Positions 1 through 9,190 are shown, counted from the first letter of the stretch. The stretch is 64,000 nt of DNA from JAUVRX01 sp049664225 (GCA_049664225.1 JBATEX010000133.1:1-64000); one strand, 5' to 3'. A program made the numbers and translations. Notes: generated from the letters alone by a model not told the origin.

Positions 1-7
1 GCAGACC

Positions 8-1027
8 ATGACCACACCGAACCAAGATCCCGAAGTCGGCAAGACCATGCCAGGACAGGCACTCAGAGCCCCCATCGAGCAGGAGATGGTCCTGAAGTTC
101 CCCAACTTCGAGCTTCTGGTCACCGCCGTGTCGGCCAACATTTCCACCGCTGGGATGTTCATTCTGTCTTCTGAGCCGGCCCCAGTCGGCACGACTCTCT
201 CCTTCCGGTTTCGCATCGAAGACTGGAGTCCCATTCAGGGCACGGCGCGCGTTGTCTGGAACCGTGGCCGGGACGAGGCCTCCGACCGCCCCGCGGGTAT
301 GGGAGTGGCTTTCGTGGACGTCGACGCGCCAAGCCGCCGGATGATCCGGTATCTGGTAGACAAGCACCTGGAGACAGGGGGCGAGCCCTTCGATCTGGGG
401 CAGGCGACCGATATGTCGTCCGACTTTGGAGCGGATCGACTTTCAACCACTACAAGCTCGACAGAGCTCGAGCCGCATAGCAATCGGTTGTTGTGGTTCG
501 TCGGAGCTCTCCTCATGGTCGGAGTCATCAGCTTAGGACTCTGGTTTCAGTGGACGCGTCCACCCGTCTATGAGGGCCAGCCGACCCGTGCCATGGTGAA
601 GAGGGGACAGACCGGGGTCTCTGGTCCGGTCGCTGCCTCCCCTGCCGATGGGGACTCCCTTACTAGTCTGCCTGGCGACCGGCGAGCGGAAGAGGCGATC
701 CAGCAGCTCGTCGAGGATTGGTCGGAGGCCTGGGAGAGTGGACGGCTTGACGAGCTCCTGGCTTTCTATGCGCCGGACTTCAAGCCTGCCGGCAGAGAGA
801 CCCGGGCAGAGTGGGAGACCCGACTCAATCGAGAGATGTCGAACACCTCTTTCATCCGAGTGGCCATCTCTGCTCTCGAGGTCTCAGCGCCGAGCGCTGC
901 GGAGGGCCAGGCCTCCTTCTACCAATCCATCCGCTCTGATCAGCGAGACGAGACCGTCAAGACCACTCTCGAAGTGGTCCGTATGAAGGACGGATGGAAG
1001 ATCCTGCGACAGGCTAATTCCCGCTAG
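8..1027 (+). CDS. PilZ-domain membrane protein with C-terminal NTF2/SnoaL-like domain
   Basis: The 339-residue protein starts at ATG 8, only seven bases inside the window, so a start further upstream cannot be excluded. Residues about 20-120 resemble a PilZ domain of the TIGR02266 type found in gliding or complex-signalling bacteria: a beta-rich stretch with SANISTAGMF and a late GVAFVDVD segment. The usual RxxxR c-di-GMP signature is not obvious. A single hydrophobic segment (about 160-181) follows. The C-terminal third (about 225-338) looks like a cone-shaped NTF2/SnoaL (Cds6/DUF4440-like) domain with alternating tryptophans. The likely arrangement is a cytoplasmic PilZ sensor joined through one membrane pass to a periplasmic small-fold domain. 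Function unknown. It converges with and overlaps tatD by 14 bp. Confidence 0.75.
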   Translation: MTTPNQDPEVGKTMPGQALRAPIEQEMVLKFPNFELLVTAVSANISTAGMFILSSEPAPVGTTLSFRFRIEDWSPIQGTARVVWNRGRDEASDRPAGMGVAFVDVDAPSRRMIRYLVDKHLETGGEPFDLGQATDMSSDFGADRLSTTTSSTELEPHSNRLLWFVGALLMVGVISLGLWFQWTRPPVYEGQPTRAMVKRGQTGVSGPVAASPADGDSLTSLPGDRRAEEAIQQLVEDWSEAWESGRLDELLAFYAPDFKPAGRETRAEWETRLNREMSNTSFIRVAISALEVSAPSAAEGQASFYQSIRSDQRDETVKTTLEVVRMKDGWKILRQANSR

Positions 1028-1853
1028 TCGACTCGCTCCGGTGCCTGGCGCCTCCGAGGAGTGCCTCTCCATAGAGGCGCAGAGAGTTGTCTCTCACAGC
1101 CTCCACCACCGCCTCCCGATGCACGCCCTTGAGCTCGGCCACCGCCTGCAGAGAGACTCCGAGGTTGGCGGGCTCGTTGCGCTCGCCCGGCTCCCTACCC
1201 AGAACAGGACTGTCGGTTTCCAGCAGTAGATTCTGCAAGGGCACCTGCCGGACAAGCTTCTGTTTCTGACGCGACCGGACCACCGAAGGCGGCACCGAGA
1301 GAAAGAAGCCGGCCTCGATCGCCGGTTGGGCTTTGGCTGCACGACCATCGAAAGCATGGAGCTGTACTCTTCTTGCTCCGCACTGCAGCAGCAGCTCGAT
1401 CGCCGGAGCACCGGCTGAGCGGGAGTGGACATTGAGGGGCAGGTCGAGCTCCATGGCCAGCTCCACGAACCGCTCGAAGACCTGTCGCTGGATCTCCCTG
1501 TCCTCTGGCTCCTCTACTTTCCAATGGTCGAGCCCAACCTCCCCGATGGCGATCAGATCTTCGACATGTCGTCGAATCCACAGCGCCAACGATTCTGCCT
1601 GGTCCAGATCCAGAATCGTTGGGAACAGCCCTGCCGCGGGCCGAATGATCCAGGGATAGTCGTGAGCCAGGGCTAGATTGGCGCGCGCATCCTGCAGCGT
1701 CTCCCCGACCGCGATGATCGATTCGACCCCAGCATCTCTCGCTCGCTCGAGAACCTCACCACGATCCCCGTCGAACGCCGGGTCACAGAGGTGGGCGTGG
1801 GTGTCGAAGAGGCGGCGATCTCCAGCGGCGGACTCGGAGTCGATCTCGGTCAT
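1014..1853 (-). CDS. tatD: TatD family metal-dependent deoxyribonuclease
   Basis: This 279-residue TIM-barrel hydrolase has the TatD signature: the N-terminal metal motif THAHLCD (residues about 18-24), a central GEVGLDHW glutamate motif, the NVHSRS and LHAFDG histidines, and the C-terminal ETDSPVLG aspartate. These are the expected ligands of the two-metal site. Family members act as 3'-5' exonucleases or D-aminoacyl-tRNA/peptide hydrolases, so the exact substrate is not certain. ATG 1853 places THAH at the usual distance from the N-terminus. The gene lies 35 bp downstream of fdhD and is probably the last member of a mobA-fdhD-tatD operon. Confidence 0.9.
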   Translation of the reverse strand: MTEIDSESAAGDRRLFDTHAHLCDPAFDGDRGEVLERARDAGVESIIAVGETLQDARANLALAHDYPWIIRPAAGLFPTILDLDQAESLALWIRRHVEDLIAIGEVGLDHWKVEEPEDREIQRQVFERFVELAMELDLPLNVHSRSAGAPAIELLLQCGARRVQLHAFDGRAAKAQPAIEAGFFLSVPPSVVRSRQKQKLVRQVPLQNLLLETDSPVLGREPGERNEPANLGVSLQAVAELKGVHREAVVEAVRDNSLRLYGEALLGGARHRSESTSGN

Positions 1854-1888
1854 TGACGATCACACTCTGGGGGGAGATCGGGCTCCCG

Positions 1889-2758
1889 TCACTCGATCTC
1901 AATCCGATCGGCACCCGAGTAGACATTGAATCGTCCATCGCGCAGGAAACCGACCAGCGTCATACCCATTTCCCTGGCTAGCTCCACTGCCAGGCTACTG
2001 GGTGCACCGACCGCTGCCAGAACCGGAATGCCAGCCAAGGCGGCCTTCTGGACCAGCTCGAAGCTGGCCCGCCCGCTCACCAGGAGGACGCGATCAGAAC
2101 CGGGAAGCCCCTCTTCGAGCAGCAGGGACCCCACCACTTTGTCGACGGCGTTGTGTCGCCCCACATCCTCTCGCAGAGCCAGCAGCCGGCCCGTGCCGTC
2201 GAAGAGGCCGGCGGCATGCAGGCCACCCGTCTCGGAGAACACGGGTTGTGCCTCGCGCAGGGTAGCCGGCAACCGCACCAGCTGCTGTGGGTAGAGCCGA
2301 AAGTTGCCGATTGGGACTCGGGGACATGATATCTGAACCGCTTCGAGGGAGGCTCTGCCGCAGATCCCACAGCTCGAGGTAGTAAAGACGTGACGGCTGA
2401 GCCGTTCAGCATCGAACTCGACTCCCGGTCTCAAGCTGACCTCGACGACGTTGTCAGGATGCCGCGAAGAGTTGGCGTCGCAGTAGTCGATTCGCCATAT
2501 GTCGCGATGGTGCTTCAGCATCCCTTCACCACTGAGAAAACCGGCCGCCAGCTCGAGGTCGTTGCCCGGGGTCCGCATGGTGACGGCTACACTGTGCCGC
2601 TGCCTCCGGCCCTCGATCTCAGCCACGACCCCAATCTCCAGAGGCTCCTCAACCGCCACAGAATCTGCCCGTTCAACAGACTCGTTCCCCTCCACTGCAA
2701 CTACCCTGGCGGGTACCGTGGCTCCCGGAGCACCCTTGCGCTTGCGGTCGTCACCCAT
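1889..2758 (-). CDS. fdhD: Formate dehydrogenase accessory sulfurtransferase FdhD
   Basis: FdhD transfers sulfur from a cysteine desulfurase to the molybdenum cofactor of formate dehydrogenase. The essential CxxC pair is visible at residues 130 and 133 (TSSCGICG), followed by the conserved C-terminal region with REDVGRHNAVDKVVG and LLVSGRASFELVQKA. I chose ATG 2758, giving 289 residues, because translation upstream of it matches no FdhD sequence and because it overlaps the mobA stop as TGATG, which indicates translational coupling. Pairing with mobA points to a molybdenum or tungsten formate dehydrogenase elsewhere in the genome; that enzyme is often a selenoprotein in other bacteria, which matters for the rtcB interpretation in this window. 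Confidence 0.93.
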   Translation of the reverse strand: MGDDRKRKGAPGATVPARVVAVEGNESVERADSVAVEEPLEIGVVAEIEGRRQRHSVAVTMRTPGNDLELAAGFLSGEGMLKHHRDIWRIDYCDANSSRHPDNVVEVSLRPGVEFDAERLSRHVFTTSSCGICGRASLEAVQISCPRVPIGNFRLYPQQLVRLPATLREAQPVFSETGGLHAAGLFDGTGRLLALREDVGRHNAVDKVVGSLLLEEGLPGSDRVLLVSGRASFELVQKAALAGIPVLAAVGAPSSLAVELAREMGMTLVGFLRDGRFNVYSGADRIEIE

Positions 2759-3414
2759 CACGAACTCGAAACCTCTGAGGCCACTGCGGGGATGCCCTGT
2801 TGAAGGTCCCTTGGTGAGTTGATATTCACCAATAGGTCGGGTCGGTAAAAGGCCAGGTCGTGCGTGATCGGAATCGACGCCGTTTCGATCTCGGCCAGAA
2901 AGCGCCAGGCTTCCAGACGACCGTCGCGTAGCCTCTCTTCGAGGGGCTCCCTGCACGACGCCGAGTAGAGTCCGCACAGGGGCTGCTGCCGCCCCTTCCA
3001 GACCGCGACTCTGGCTCGTGGATGAGCCCAGGCTTCGTCTCCTGCCGAGGCTCGAGGCTTCTGCTCGGTGCTCCAGTCCGCAACATGTTCGACGAGGTCG
3101 ACACTGACGAATGGCAGATCACAGGCGACAACGAACACGGGACGCGAGCGGGCCCACTCGAGGGCAGCATGAATCCCGGCCAGCGGACCGAGCCCCTCGA
3201 ACCGATCGTGGATCACGGGTACACCGAGCTCTCCATAGGACCGGCCACCGACCGTGACCACGACGACTTCGGACATAACCTCCTGCAGTACTTCGAACGG
3301 GTGCAGAAGCAGCGCCTTTCCCAACCATGGCAGCAGAGCCTTGTCCCGCCCCAACCGGCGGCTCTCGCCCCCGGCCAGAACGGCACCGACTACAGAGGTC
3401 TTCAAGCTTGGCAT
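2758..3414 (-). CDS. mobA: Molybdenum cofactor guanylyltransferase MobA
   Basis: MobA links GMP from GTP to molybdopterin to form Mo-bis-MGD. The N-terminal nucleotide-binding loop LAGGESRRLGRDK (residues 13-25) is diagnostic, followed by a DRFEGLGPLAGIHAAL segment and the metal-binding VVACDLPF aspartate. ATG 3414 gives 218 residues and starts just before the Rossmann strand; an upstream in-frame start at 3471 would add 19 non-conserved residues. Its TGA overlaps the ATG of fdhD by one base. The gene diverges from the response regulator at 3561. Confidence 0.92.
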   Translation of the reverse strand: MPSLKTSVVGAVLAGGESRRLGRDKALLPWLGKALLLHPFEVLQEVMSEVVVVTVGGRSYGELGVPVIHDRFEGLGPLAGIHAALEWARSRPVFVVACDLPFVSVDLVEHVADWSTEQKPRASAGDEAWAHPRARVAVWKGRQQPLCGLYSASCREPLEERLRDGRLEAWRFLAEIETASIPITHDLAFYRPDLLVNINSPRDLQQGIPAVASEVSSS

Positions 3415-3481
3415 CGAGCTGGGAGATGTTAGCAGAGGGCCAGCAATGCGGGGCCCTCCACTGCGTCGCAATATGGGCCCA

Positions 3482-3490
3482 TGCTACGAT
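3482..3490 (+). promoter_or_regulatory. Possible extended -10 element
   Basis: The sequence TGCTACGAT matches an extended -10 box (TGn plus a TATAAT-like hexamer) and lies about 70 bp upstream of the response-regulator ATG. No good -35 hexamer is seen at 16-18 bp spacing, so this is only a candidate. Confidence 0.25.
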
Positions 3491-3560
3491 AGCCGTGAAT
3501 TGCCAATCGACCCGGTCCCGACTTCAGGAATCGACGATTCAGAGCCGGAGAGCCTGCCTC

Positions 3561-3929
3561 ATGCGAATACTGGTAGTCGACGATGATGACCAGATCCTCC
3601 AGCTCGTTACTGCGATGCTGGAGCTCGAAGGTCATGCCGTGGAGACTGCGAGCAATGGTGTCGACGCTCTCCTCCGGGTCGGGGACAATCGGCCCGAGGC
3701 CATCCTGCTCGACATCGTCTTACCACAAATGGATGGCGCCACGGTCGCCCAGAAGCTGCGAGAGGATCCCGGCACAGCCAAAATCCCGATCGTCTTTCTG
3801 ACCGGCTTGGTGGACAGCGACGAGGTCCGGCGGCGAGGACCGATCATCGGCGGTCAGTACTTCCTGGCCAAGCCCTTCGACGCCCAGCGACTCTTCAACG
3901 TGCTGATGCTGGCGACCGAAAAGGCCTGA
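3561..3929 (+). CDS. Stand-alone receiver-domain response regulator
   Basis: A 122-residue CheY-like receiver domain without an output domain. Acidic pocket residues are in VVDDDD (7-10), the phospho-acceptor is Asp51 (LLDIVLP), with Thr81 and Lys104 (LAKPFD) completing the active site, so phosphorylation should be possible. The frame is open further upstream, but homology begins exactly at ATG 3561. No cognate kinase lies nearby. It probably acts by protein-protein interaction. Confidence 0.92.
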   Translation: MRILVVDDDDQILQLVTAMLELEGHAVETASNGVDALLRVGDNRPEAILLDIVLPQMDGATVAQKLREDPGTAKIPIVFLTGLVDSDEVRRRGPIIGGQYFLAKPFDAQRLFNVLMLATEKA

Positions 3930-3991
3930 GTGACGAACGGAGAGCCTGGAAGCCGGTGAGGTACCCTGCCTTACCGAGGCTTGCACTCGAG

Positions 3992-4768
3992 TTACAGCTC
4001 CGGCAATGCCTGAACTGCTGACTCCTGCTCGGCAGGATGGCCCTCGGCCTGCTCGAGCATGTACTCGACCTGACGACGGGCCTCGTCTGCCAACTCTCGT
4101 CGATCCTCCAAGGTCAGCTGTGCAGTCGGAATCGGCTCGCCGATGGAAACCCGAATCAGTCCGGGCCGAGGCGAGAACCCATCCGCTGGCAGCACTCGCT
4201 CACTTCCAGAAATGCCCACGGGTACGACCGGTACACCGGCCTTGATCGCGGCGACGAAGCTGCCGGTCTTGAACGGGAGCAGCTGGCCACTTCGGCTGCG
4301 GGTGCCCTCTGGGTAGGAGGCCATGCTGGCACCTTCCTCCAGCAGCTCGGACATGAGCTCGACACTGGTCCTCGAGGCCTCGCTGTCGGATCGATCGATG
4401 AAGACCATACCCATCGCAGCTGCGTAGAGACCCAGAAACGGGATCTTTCGGACTTCCTTCTTGGCCAGGAATCGGAGGTTCGTCGGTACGCCGCCGACCA
4501 GGGCCGGAATGTCGTAGAACGAGCGATGATTGGCGACGAAGAGCGCCGGCTTGGAGAAATCGTTGAGCGGCGAGATCTTGACCTCCAGGCGGGCTCCCAC
4601 GGTCCACAATGCCACCGGCAGCCAGAGTTTCCGGGCGATGGTCAAGGGGAGCTTGGGGCCTCCGGTCACGAGTCGCGCTGCGATCGCGACCGTAACCCAG
4701 AAAGCGGTCCACAAGAACAGGAACACTGCCTGCAGACCGTTGATCAGGCGCCAGGCGAATCTCTGCAC
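3992..4768 (-). CDS. plsC: 1-acyl-sn-glycerol-3-phosphate acyltransferase (PlsC/LPLAT family)
   Basis: This 258-residue membrane-associated acyltransferase would transfer a fatty acyl group to lysophosphatidic acid in phospholipid synthesis. The HX4D catalytic motif is NHRSFYD (residues 80-86), block II contains FIDRSD, and block III is YPEGTRSRSG (152-161), which binds the phosphate. A hydrophobic N-terminal segment (about 10-33) anchors it to the inner membrane. The start is GTG 4768; no strong Shine-Dalgarno is visible. It is divergent from the M16 peptidase pair with about 45 bp between starts. Confidence 0.92.
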   Translation of the reverse strand: MQRFAWRLINGLQAVFLFLWTAFWVTVAIAARLVTGGPKLPLTIARKLWLPVALWTVGARLEVKISPLNDFSKPALFVANHRSFYDIPALVGGVPTNLRFLAKKEVRKIPFLGLYAAAMGMVFIDRSDSEASRTSVELMSELLEEGASMASYPEGTRSRSGQLLPFKTGSFVAAIKAGVPVVPVGISGSERVLPADGFSPRPGLIRVSIGEPIPTAQLTLEDRRELADEARRQVEYMLEQAEGHPAEQESAVQALPEL

Positions 4769-4813
4769 TGCAATCGAATGGTACCGCAGACCGGATCTTT
4801 CTGGGACCCGACC

Positions 4814-6496
4814 ATGAGCAGGCGCCGTGTTACTATCGAACGCCGCTCAACAGCCTATTCCGCACCTCAACCGGATGAGAACTTGGCACCCTTCTGCGAA
4901 CCGATAGTCGACGCACGTCGGCGGCGAGCCCATTGGCGCAGCGTTGCACTTTGGGCCGCTCCCCTGTTGCTTTCTGGGGTCTTGCTCGAGGCCGCTGCCG
5001 ATCTCACCGCACAGGTGCCGGTCGAGACAATCCAGCTCGACAACGGCATGAGAATTCTGCTGGTCGAGAGACCTGAAACGACCACCATCGCAGCCGGCTG
5101 GGTGGTCGAGGTCGGATCGGCCGACGAGGCTCCAGGCAAGACAGGCCTGAGCCACCTACTCGAGCATCTGATGTTCAAGGGGACGAGAACTGTCGGTACC
5201 CGCGACATCGAGAGGGAGATGGTCCTCCTCGACCGGGAGGACCGACTCCAGTCCGAGTTGCGCGAGCTCAGGTCGGCGCTTTCAGACGCTGCAACGAAGA
5301 AGCGTGCCAAGCTCGAGCAGCGAATTGCCGATTCCGAGGCGCAGCTACGACTCCTCCAGGCCGAGGCTCGTTCTCAAGCCCTTCTCGGTCAGTTCTCGCT
5401 CTTCTACTCCCGGCTGGGTGCGGTAGGACTCAACGCTCATACCCTTCGTGACCTGACGTTCTACTACGTCACCGTGCCGGCGGAGAAGCTAGAAGCCTGG
5501 TTTTGGCTGGAGTCCGACCGAATGTCGGAGCCCGTCCTCCGGGAGTTCTACAAGGAGCTCGATGTCATCCACGAAGAGCGCCGTCTGCGCATCGAATCCA
5601 ATCCTACCGGGTCCGCCGACGAGCAGCTGAAGTCGGAGTTCTGGGGCCGGCACCCCTATGCCTGGGATCCACAAGGGGCTCCCGAGGATCTGGAAGGGCT
5701 GACCCGGGAATCGGCCCGGCTCTTCTTCCGACAGCACTACGCGCCAGAGCGCATCACGGCGGCCCTGGTCGGGGCCTTCGATCCCGAGCAGGTCCGCGGA
5801 CTCGCCGAGAGGTACTTCGGACGCATCCCACCTCGCGAAGCCAGCCCCCGCATCCGGGTGCCTCTGCCAGCGCCCGACGACTTTGCAGGAGGACGCACCC
5901 TGACCCTCGAATGCCGATGCCCATCACGAGTGCAGGTTCTCTACCCCTCCGCAGCCTTCGGGGACGCCGACTCTCGCGCTCTGGAGGTTCTGGCAGCCGT
6001 ACTCAACGGGCGGTCCGGCAGGCTCTATCGCACAATGGTCCTCGGCAGGCAGATCGCGTTCTCGGCCTCTGCACAGCAGAATCAACTGCGTCAGGCTGGA
6101 TATTTCGCCTTTCAGGCCGAAACCAAGGGATCTTCGCGCCCCGAAGACCTCTTGACTGCCTGGGACCAGGAGGTGGCCAAGCTCAAGACAGAGCTGGTGA
6201 CAGCCGAAGAGCTCCTGCGGGCAAAGAACCGACTGACAGCCGACTCGTTTCGGCGGCTCAAGGAGCCTGCATCTCTTCTCGTCCAGCTCCTCGTCTACCA
6301 GGGCATGGGCGACTGGAGGGAGATCAACTCCTGGCCCCGCCAGGTGCTTCAGGTCGAGAGCGAGCAGGTACGAGCCGCGGCCAGACGCTATCTCGAGCCC
6401 GGCGGAAGAATCGTCGCCTTCTATCGTCGGACGGATGGCGGCGATCGACCGGCGGTCTCTGGGCCGCAAGGTATCGAAGGCGGGGCGGCACCATGA
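4814..6496 (+). CDS. Secreted M16 zinc peptidase, catalytic subunit
   Basis: M16B peptidase. The inverted zinc motif HLLEH has His114, Glu117 and His118, and a downstream Glu254/255 (VIHEERRL) can provide the third ligand. Between them, residues about 131-190 form a charged, coiled-coil-like insertion that displaces the third ligand compared with typical M16 enzymes. A signal peptide covers about residues 36-67, ending near LTAQ. With ATG 4814 the positively charged n-region is long; an alternative start is TTG 4883 (preceded by GGATGAG), and a TGTTACTAT extended -10-like box at 4828-4836 supports a shorter product. The stop overlaps the next gene as ATGA, so the two products are probably made together as a heterodimer. 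Confidence 0.9.
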   Translation: MSRRRVTIERRSTAYSAPQPDENLAPFCEPIVDARRRRAHWRSVALWAAPLLLSGVLLEAAADLTAQVPVETIQLDNGMRILLVERPETTTIAAGWVVEVGSADEAPGKTGLSHLLEHLMFKGTRTVGTRDIEREMVLLDREDRLQSELRELRSALSDAATKKRAKLEQRIADSEAQLRLLQAEARSQALLGQFSLFYSRLGAVGLNAHTLRDLTFYYVTVPAEKLEAWFWLESDRMSEPVLREFYKELDVIHEERRLRIESNPTGSADEQLKSEFWGRHPYAWDPQGAPEDLEGLTRESARLFFRQHYAPERITAALVGAFDPEQVRGLAERYFGRIPPREASPRIRVPLPAPDDFAGGRTLTLECRCPSRVQVLYPSAAFGDADSRALEVLAAVLNGRSGRLYRTMVLGRQIAFSASAQQNQLRQAGYFAFQAETKGSSRPEDLLTAWDQEVAKLKTELVTAEELLRAKNRLTADSFRRLKEPASLLVQLLVYQGMGDWREINSWPRQVLQVESEQVRAAARRYLEPGGRIVAFYRRTDGGDRPAVSGPQGIEGGAAP

Positions 6497-8010
6497 ACGG
6501 CAGGCTCATCGGGCCGGCCGGTGCGCTGTGGCTTGCCTGTGGCGTGGTTGTGTTCTCGGCGGAGCAGCCCTCCATTCCAAGCAGCCCTCTCGCGTTGAGC
6601 TTCGACGAGCGTGAGATCCAGCTGCCAACAGCTGAGGGTCGTCGCCGAGATATCCACAAGGGCACCGTCGTCTATCTTGCCGAAGACCACACCCTGCCCC
6701 TGGTGGAGGTCGCGGTCGCCCTCCGAGCGGGCTCGTTTCTCGAGCCACCTCTCCAGGCTGGTCTCGCCTCCTTGACCGGCGCTCTCGTGAGGCGGGGTGG
6801 TACCCGGCTGCGCTCCGCCGACAGTTTCGATGACAGGGTCGATGAACTTGGAGCTCGCATCACATCTTTCGCCGGCTTCACCCGCAGCGCGGCCAGTCTG
6901 AGCGTGCCCACCTGGGCCCTCGACGAAGCCCTGGATCTGTTCTTCGAAGTGCTCTCCTCGCCCGTCTTTCAGGAGGACCGCCTCGAAAGCGTCAAGACCA
7001 ACCTGCGGGAGAGCATGAGTCGGCGGAATCAGGATCCTCTGGACATCCTCGAAAGAGAATGGCAGTGGCTTGTCTTCGGTCGGCGGCACTTCTCAACCAG
7101 GCCGCTCACGCCCAGCAGCCTGGAAGCCATGGACACCCAAGCCTTGATTCGGTTCCAGCAGACCTATTGGCGACCGGAGAACCTCATATTCGCCGTTTCT
7201 GGCGACTTCCAAGTCGACACACTCCTGGCCTCTCTCGAAGAGAGAATCGCCCGGTGGTCGAGCCATCAATCCGCTCAAGCTGACAGCAGGTCGATTCCCT
7301 GGCCTCCCGAGGGCCCGAGCTTCGGTCCGACGCCGGGTCTCTATCACTACGAAGCCGATTTCCCCCAGGCCAAAGTCGCTCTCGGCGCGAGGCTTGCCCA
7401 GGAAGTGCCATGGGACTCCGAGGACCGTTTCGCCCTCGAGGTCCTCGGTGAGATTCTGGGTGGTTCCGGAGCCATCTCTCGCGTCGCTGGCCGACTGCGA
7501 ACTGCCGAAGGCCTCGTCTACCGGGCTTCCGCTCGACTCGATCCCGGCGAGCTCTGGGTAGGGGACTTCCAGGTATTCTTCGACACGAGCAGCTCTCAGG
7601 TAGCGCGCGCAGTCGAGCTGAGCCTCGAGGAGGTAAATCGAATCCTCACGGAGCCGGTGCACACGACAGAGCTGGAGGTCGCCAAACTGACTCTCCTTGG
7701 GAAGTTGCGACTTTCCTTCGACACCGCCGAGGAAATCGCCGGCCTGCTGGCCGAAAACGAGCTCTTGCAGCGGCCTTACGACTATTGGGACCTCTACCTG
7801 CGGGGAATCGAGGCCACGACCGCCGACGACATCTTGCGGGCGGCCAGCATCTACCTACTACCTGATCAGCTCCTCTACCTCGTTGTAGGCCGTTGGCACG
7901 ACATCGCCCAGGGTGCGCCAGAAGGGAAGTCGCAACTCGAGAAGGTCACTCGCCATCGAGTCCGACACCTGCCAGCTCGGGATCCTCTGACCCTGAGAGA
8001 TCTGGAGTGA
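6493..8010 (+). CDS. M16 peptidase-like protein lacking the zinc motif (non-catalytic partner)
   Basis: A 505-residue M16 homologue with an N-terminal signal peptide (hydrophobic about 8-23) and both M16 half-domains. At the position of HxxEH the sequence is SLTGA (residues 93-97), so all zinc ligands are lost. This matches the known bacterial M16B arrangement in which one subunit carries zinc and the partner supplies substrate-binding residues. ATG 6493 overlaps the previous stop (ATGA). Homology does not extend into the long open frame upstream. Likely periplasmic; substrate unknown. Confidence 0.9.
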   Translation: MNGRLIGPAGALWLACGVVVFSAEQPSIPSSPLALSFDEREIQLPTAEGRRRDIHKGTVVYLAEDHTLPLVEVAVALRAGSFLEPPLQAGLASLTGALVRRGGTRLRSADSFDDRVDELGARITSFAGFTRSAASLSVPTWALDEALDLFFEVLSSPVFQEDRLESVKTNLRESMSRRNQDPLDILEREWQWLVFGRRHFSTRPLTPSSLEAMDTQALIRFQQTYWRPENLIFAVSGDFQVDTLLASLEERIARWSSHQSAQADSRSIPWPPEGPSFGPTPGLYHYEADFPQAKVALGARLAQEVPWDSEDRFALEVLGEILGGSGAISRVAGRLRTAEGLVYRASARLDPGELWVGDFQVFFDTSSSQVARAVELSLEEVNRILTEPVHTTELEVAKLTLLGKLRLSFDTAEEIAGLLAENELLQRPYDYWDLYLRGIEATTADDILRAASIYLLPDQLLYLVVGRWHDIAQGAPEGKSQLEKVTRHRVRHLPARDPLTLRDLE

Positions 8011-8058
8011 AGGTCGGCCCCTAGAACCCTCCCGCCCCGATCAACGTAAGTGCTCTCG

Positions 8059-9171
8059 ATGAAACCCTTCAAGATCTTCACCATCCGCACGATCCTGGTT
8101 GCAGGCATTCTCAGTACCCTGCCTTGGCAAGCGGGATCTGAGCCCAGATCGGGCACTCCGCTCGCGACCGGGAACGGCCTCTCGGAAGAGGCCTTCATGA
8201 GGGGAATGATCGTCTCGTGCCCCCGCGCCGGACAGATCTGGGGCTCACCCTCGATGGTCGACGCCCTCGACCAACTCGAGGAGCTCGGGGTCGATTGGAT
8301 CGCGATTCATCCCTACGCCAGGGTCAGCCGCGACGGAGCCGTGGGCAGCCGTCCAGCCAGCGAAGTCGCCTACCTCGAGCGTGCCGTCGAGATCGCCCGC
8401 ACCGCTGGTATGCGGCTGTTCTGGAAACCCCATCTGGCCTATTGGGGCAGCTTCGAATGGCGTGGGGACATCGAGTTCGGCACGGATGAGGCAGCCTGGC
8501 GGCGTTTCTTCGACAGCTATCAGGGCTTCATCGTCGACCAGGCTCGCTTCGCCCAGAGGAGCGGCGTCGAAATCTTCGCCATCGGCGTAGAGTACGAGAA
8601 GACCACGCATCGAGAACAGGACTGGCGGCGGATCATCTCGGCGGTTCGAGAGGTCTACGACGGCTCGGTAACCTATGCCGCCAATTGGGACTCTCTCGAC
8701 AGGGTCCCATTCTGGGATGCCCTGGATTGGATTGGGGTTCACGCCTACTTCCCATTGAGTCTCGATCAAGACCCCAGTCGAGAGAACCTGTGGCAGGGAT
8801 GGAACGAACCCCTTCGACAACTCTCGTCTCTTTCATCGAAGTATCGGGACAAGCCGATCTTCTTTGCCGAGATCGGCTACAGCCGATCCCACAGTGCGGC
8901 CCGTGAGCCATGGAGCCCTGGACTGGAGGACAACCCGCAGGCACTGCTGTTGCGACAGAGGCTCATCGAGGTCGCCCTGGAGCGCATCGAGGAGCAGCCC
9001 TTCGTGCGCGGCATGTTCTGGTGGAAGTGGATCCCCGGCCCGGACCCATGGGATCGAGACTTCTCGATGAAGGACCCCGAGGCCCGGCACGCCCTCGGCA
9101 GGTACTGGGTCACTGATCGAGCAGACGAGGCTTCCGGCGACCGGAGTGTCACAGCGGGATCGAACGAGTAG
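8059..9171 (+). CDS. Secreted glycoside hydrolase-like TIM-barrel protein (GH113-like)
   Basis: This 370-residue protein has a signal peptide (about 10-27, cleavage near QAGS) followed by a (beta/alpha)8-type sequence. FWKPHLAYWG, IFAIGVEYEKT and DWIGVHAYFPL are typical of the GH113/GTA TIM-barrel group. Candidate catalytic acids are Glu178 or Glu180 (GVEYE) and Glu271 (FFAEIGYS), at the ends of strands 4 and 7 as in clan GH-A. Substrate (mannan or other) cannot be read from the sequence. I chose ATG 8059 over a GTG at 8050. It follows the M16 pair by 48 bp and may be cotranscribed. Confidence 0.78.
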   Translation: MKPFKIFTIRTILVAGILSTLPWQAGSEPRSGTPLATGNGLSEEAFMRGMIVSCPRAGQIWGSPSMVDALDQLEELGVDWIAIHPYARVSRDGAVGSRPASEVAYLERAVEIARTAGMRLFWKPHLAYWGSFEWRGDIEFGTDEAAWRRFFDSYQGFIVDQARFAQRSGVEIFAIGVEYEKTTHREQDWRRIISAVREVYDGSVTYAANWDSLDRVPFWDALDWIGVHAYFPLSLDQDPSRENLWQGWNEPLRQLSSLSSKYRDKPIFFAEIGYSRSHSAAREPWSPGLEDNPQALLLRQRLIEVALERIEEQPFVRGMFWWKWIPGPDPWDRDFSMKDPEARHALGRYWVTDRADEASGDRSVTAGSNE

Positions 9172-9190
9172 GGCCCGTGCGACTCGAAGA

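Noticed and set aside
4037..4813. N-terminal extension of the M16 peptidase frame
   Set aside because: It is antisense to plsC and has no M16 or signal-peptide character.
5503..6492. Long rightward frame preceding the second M16 gene
   Set aside because: It is an alternative frame of the first M16 gene; amino-acid composition is rich in Arg, Ser and Pro.
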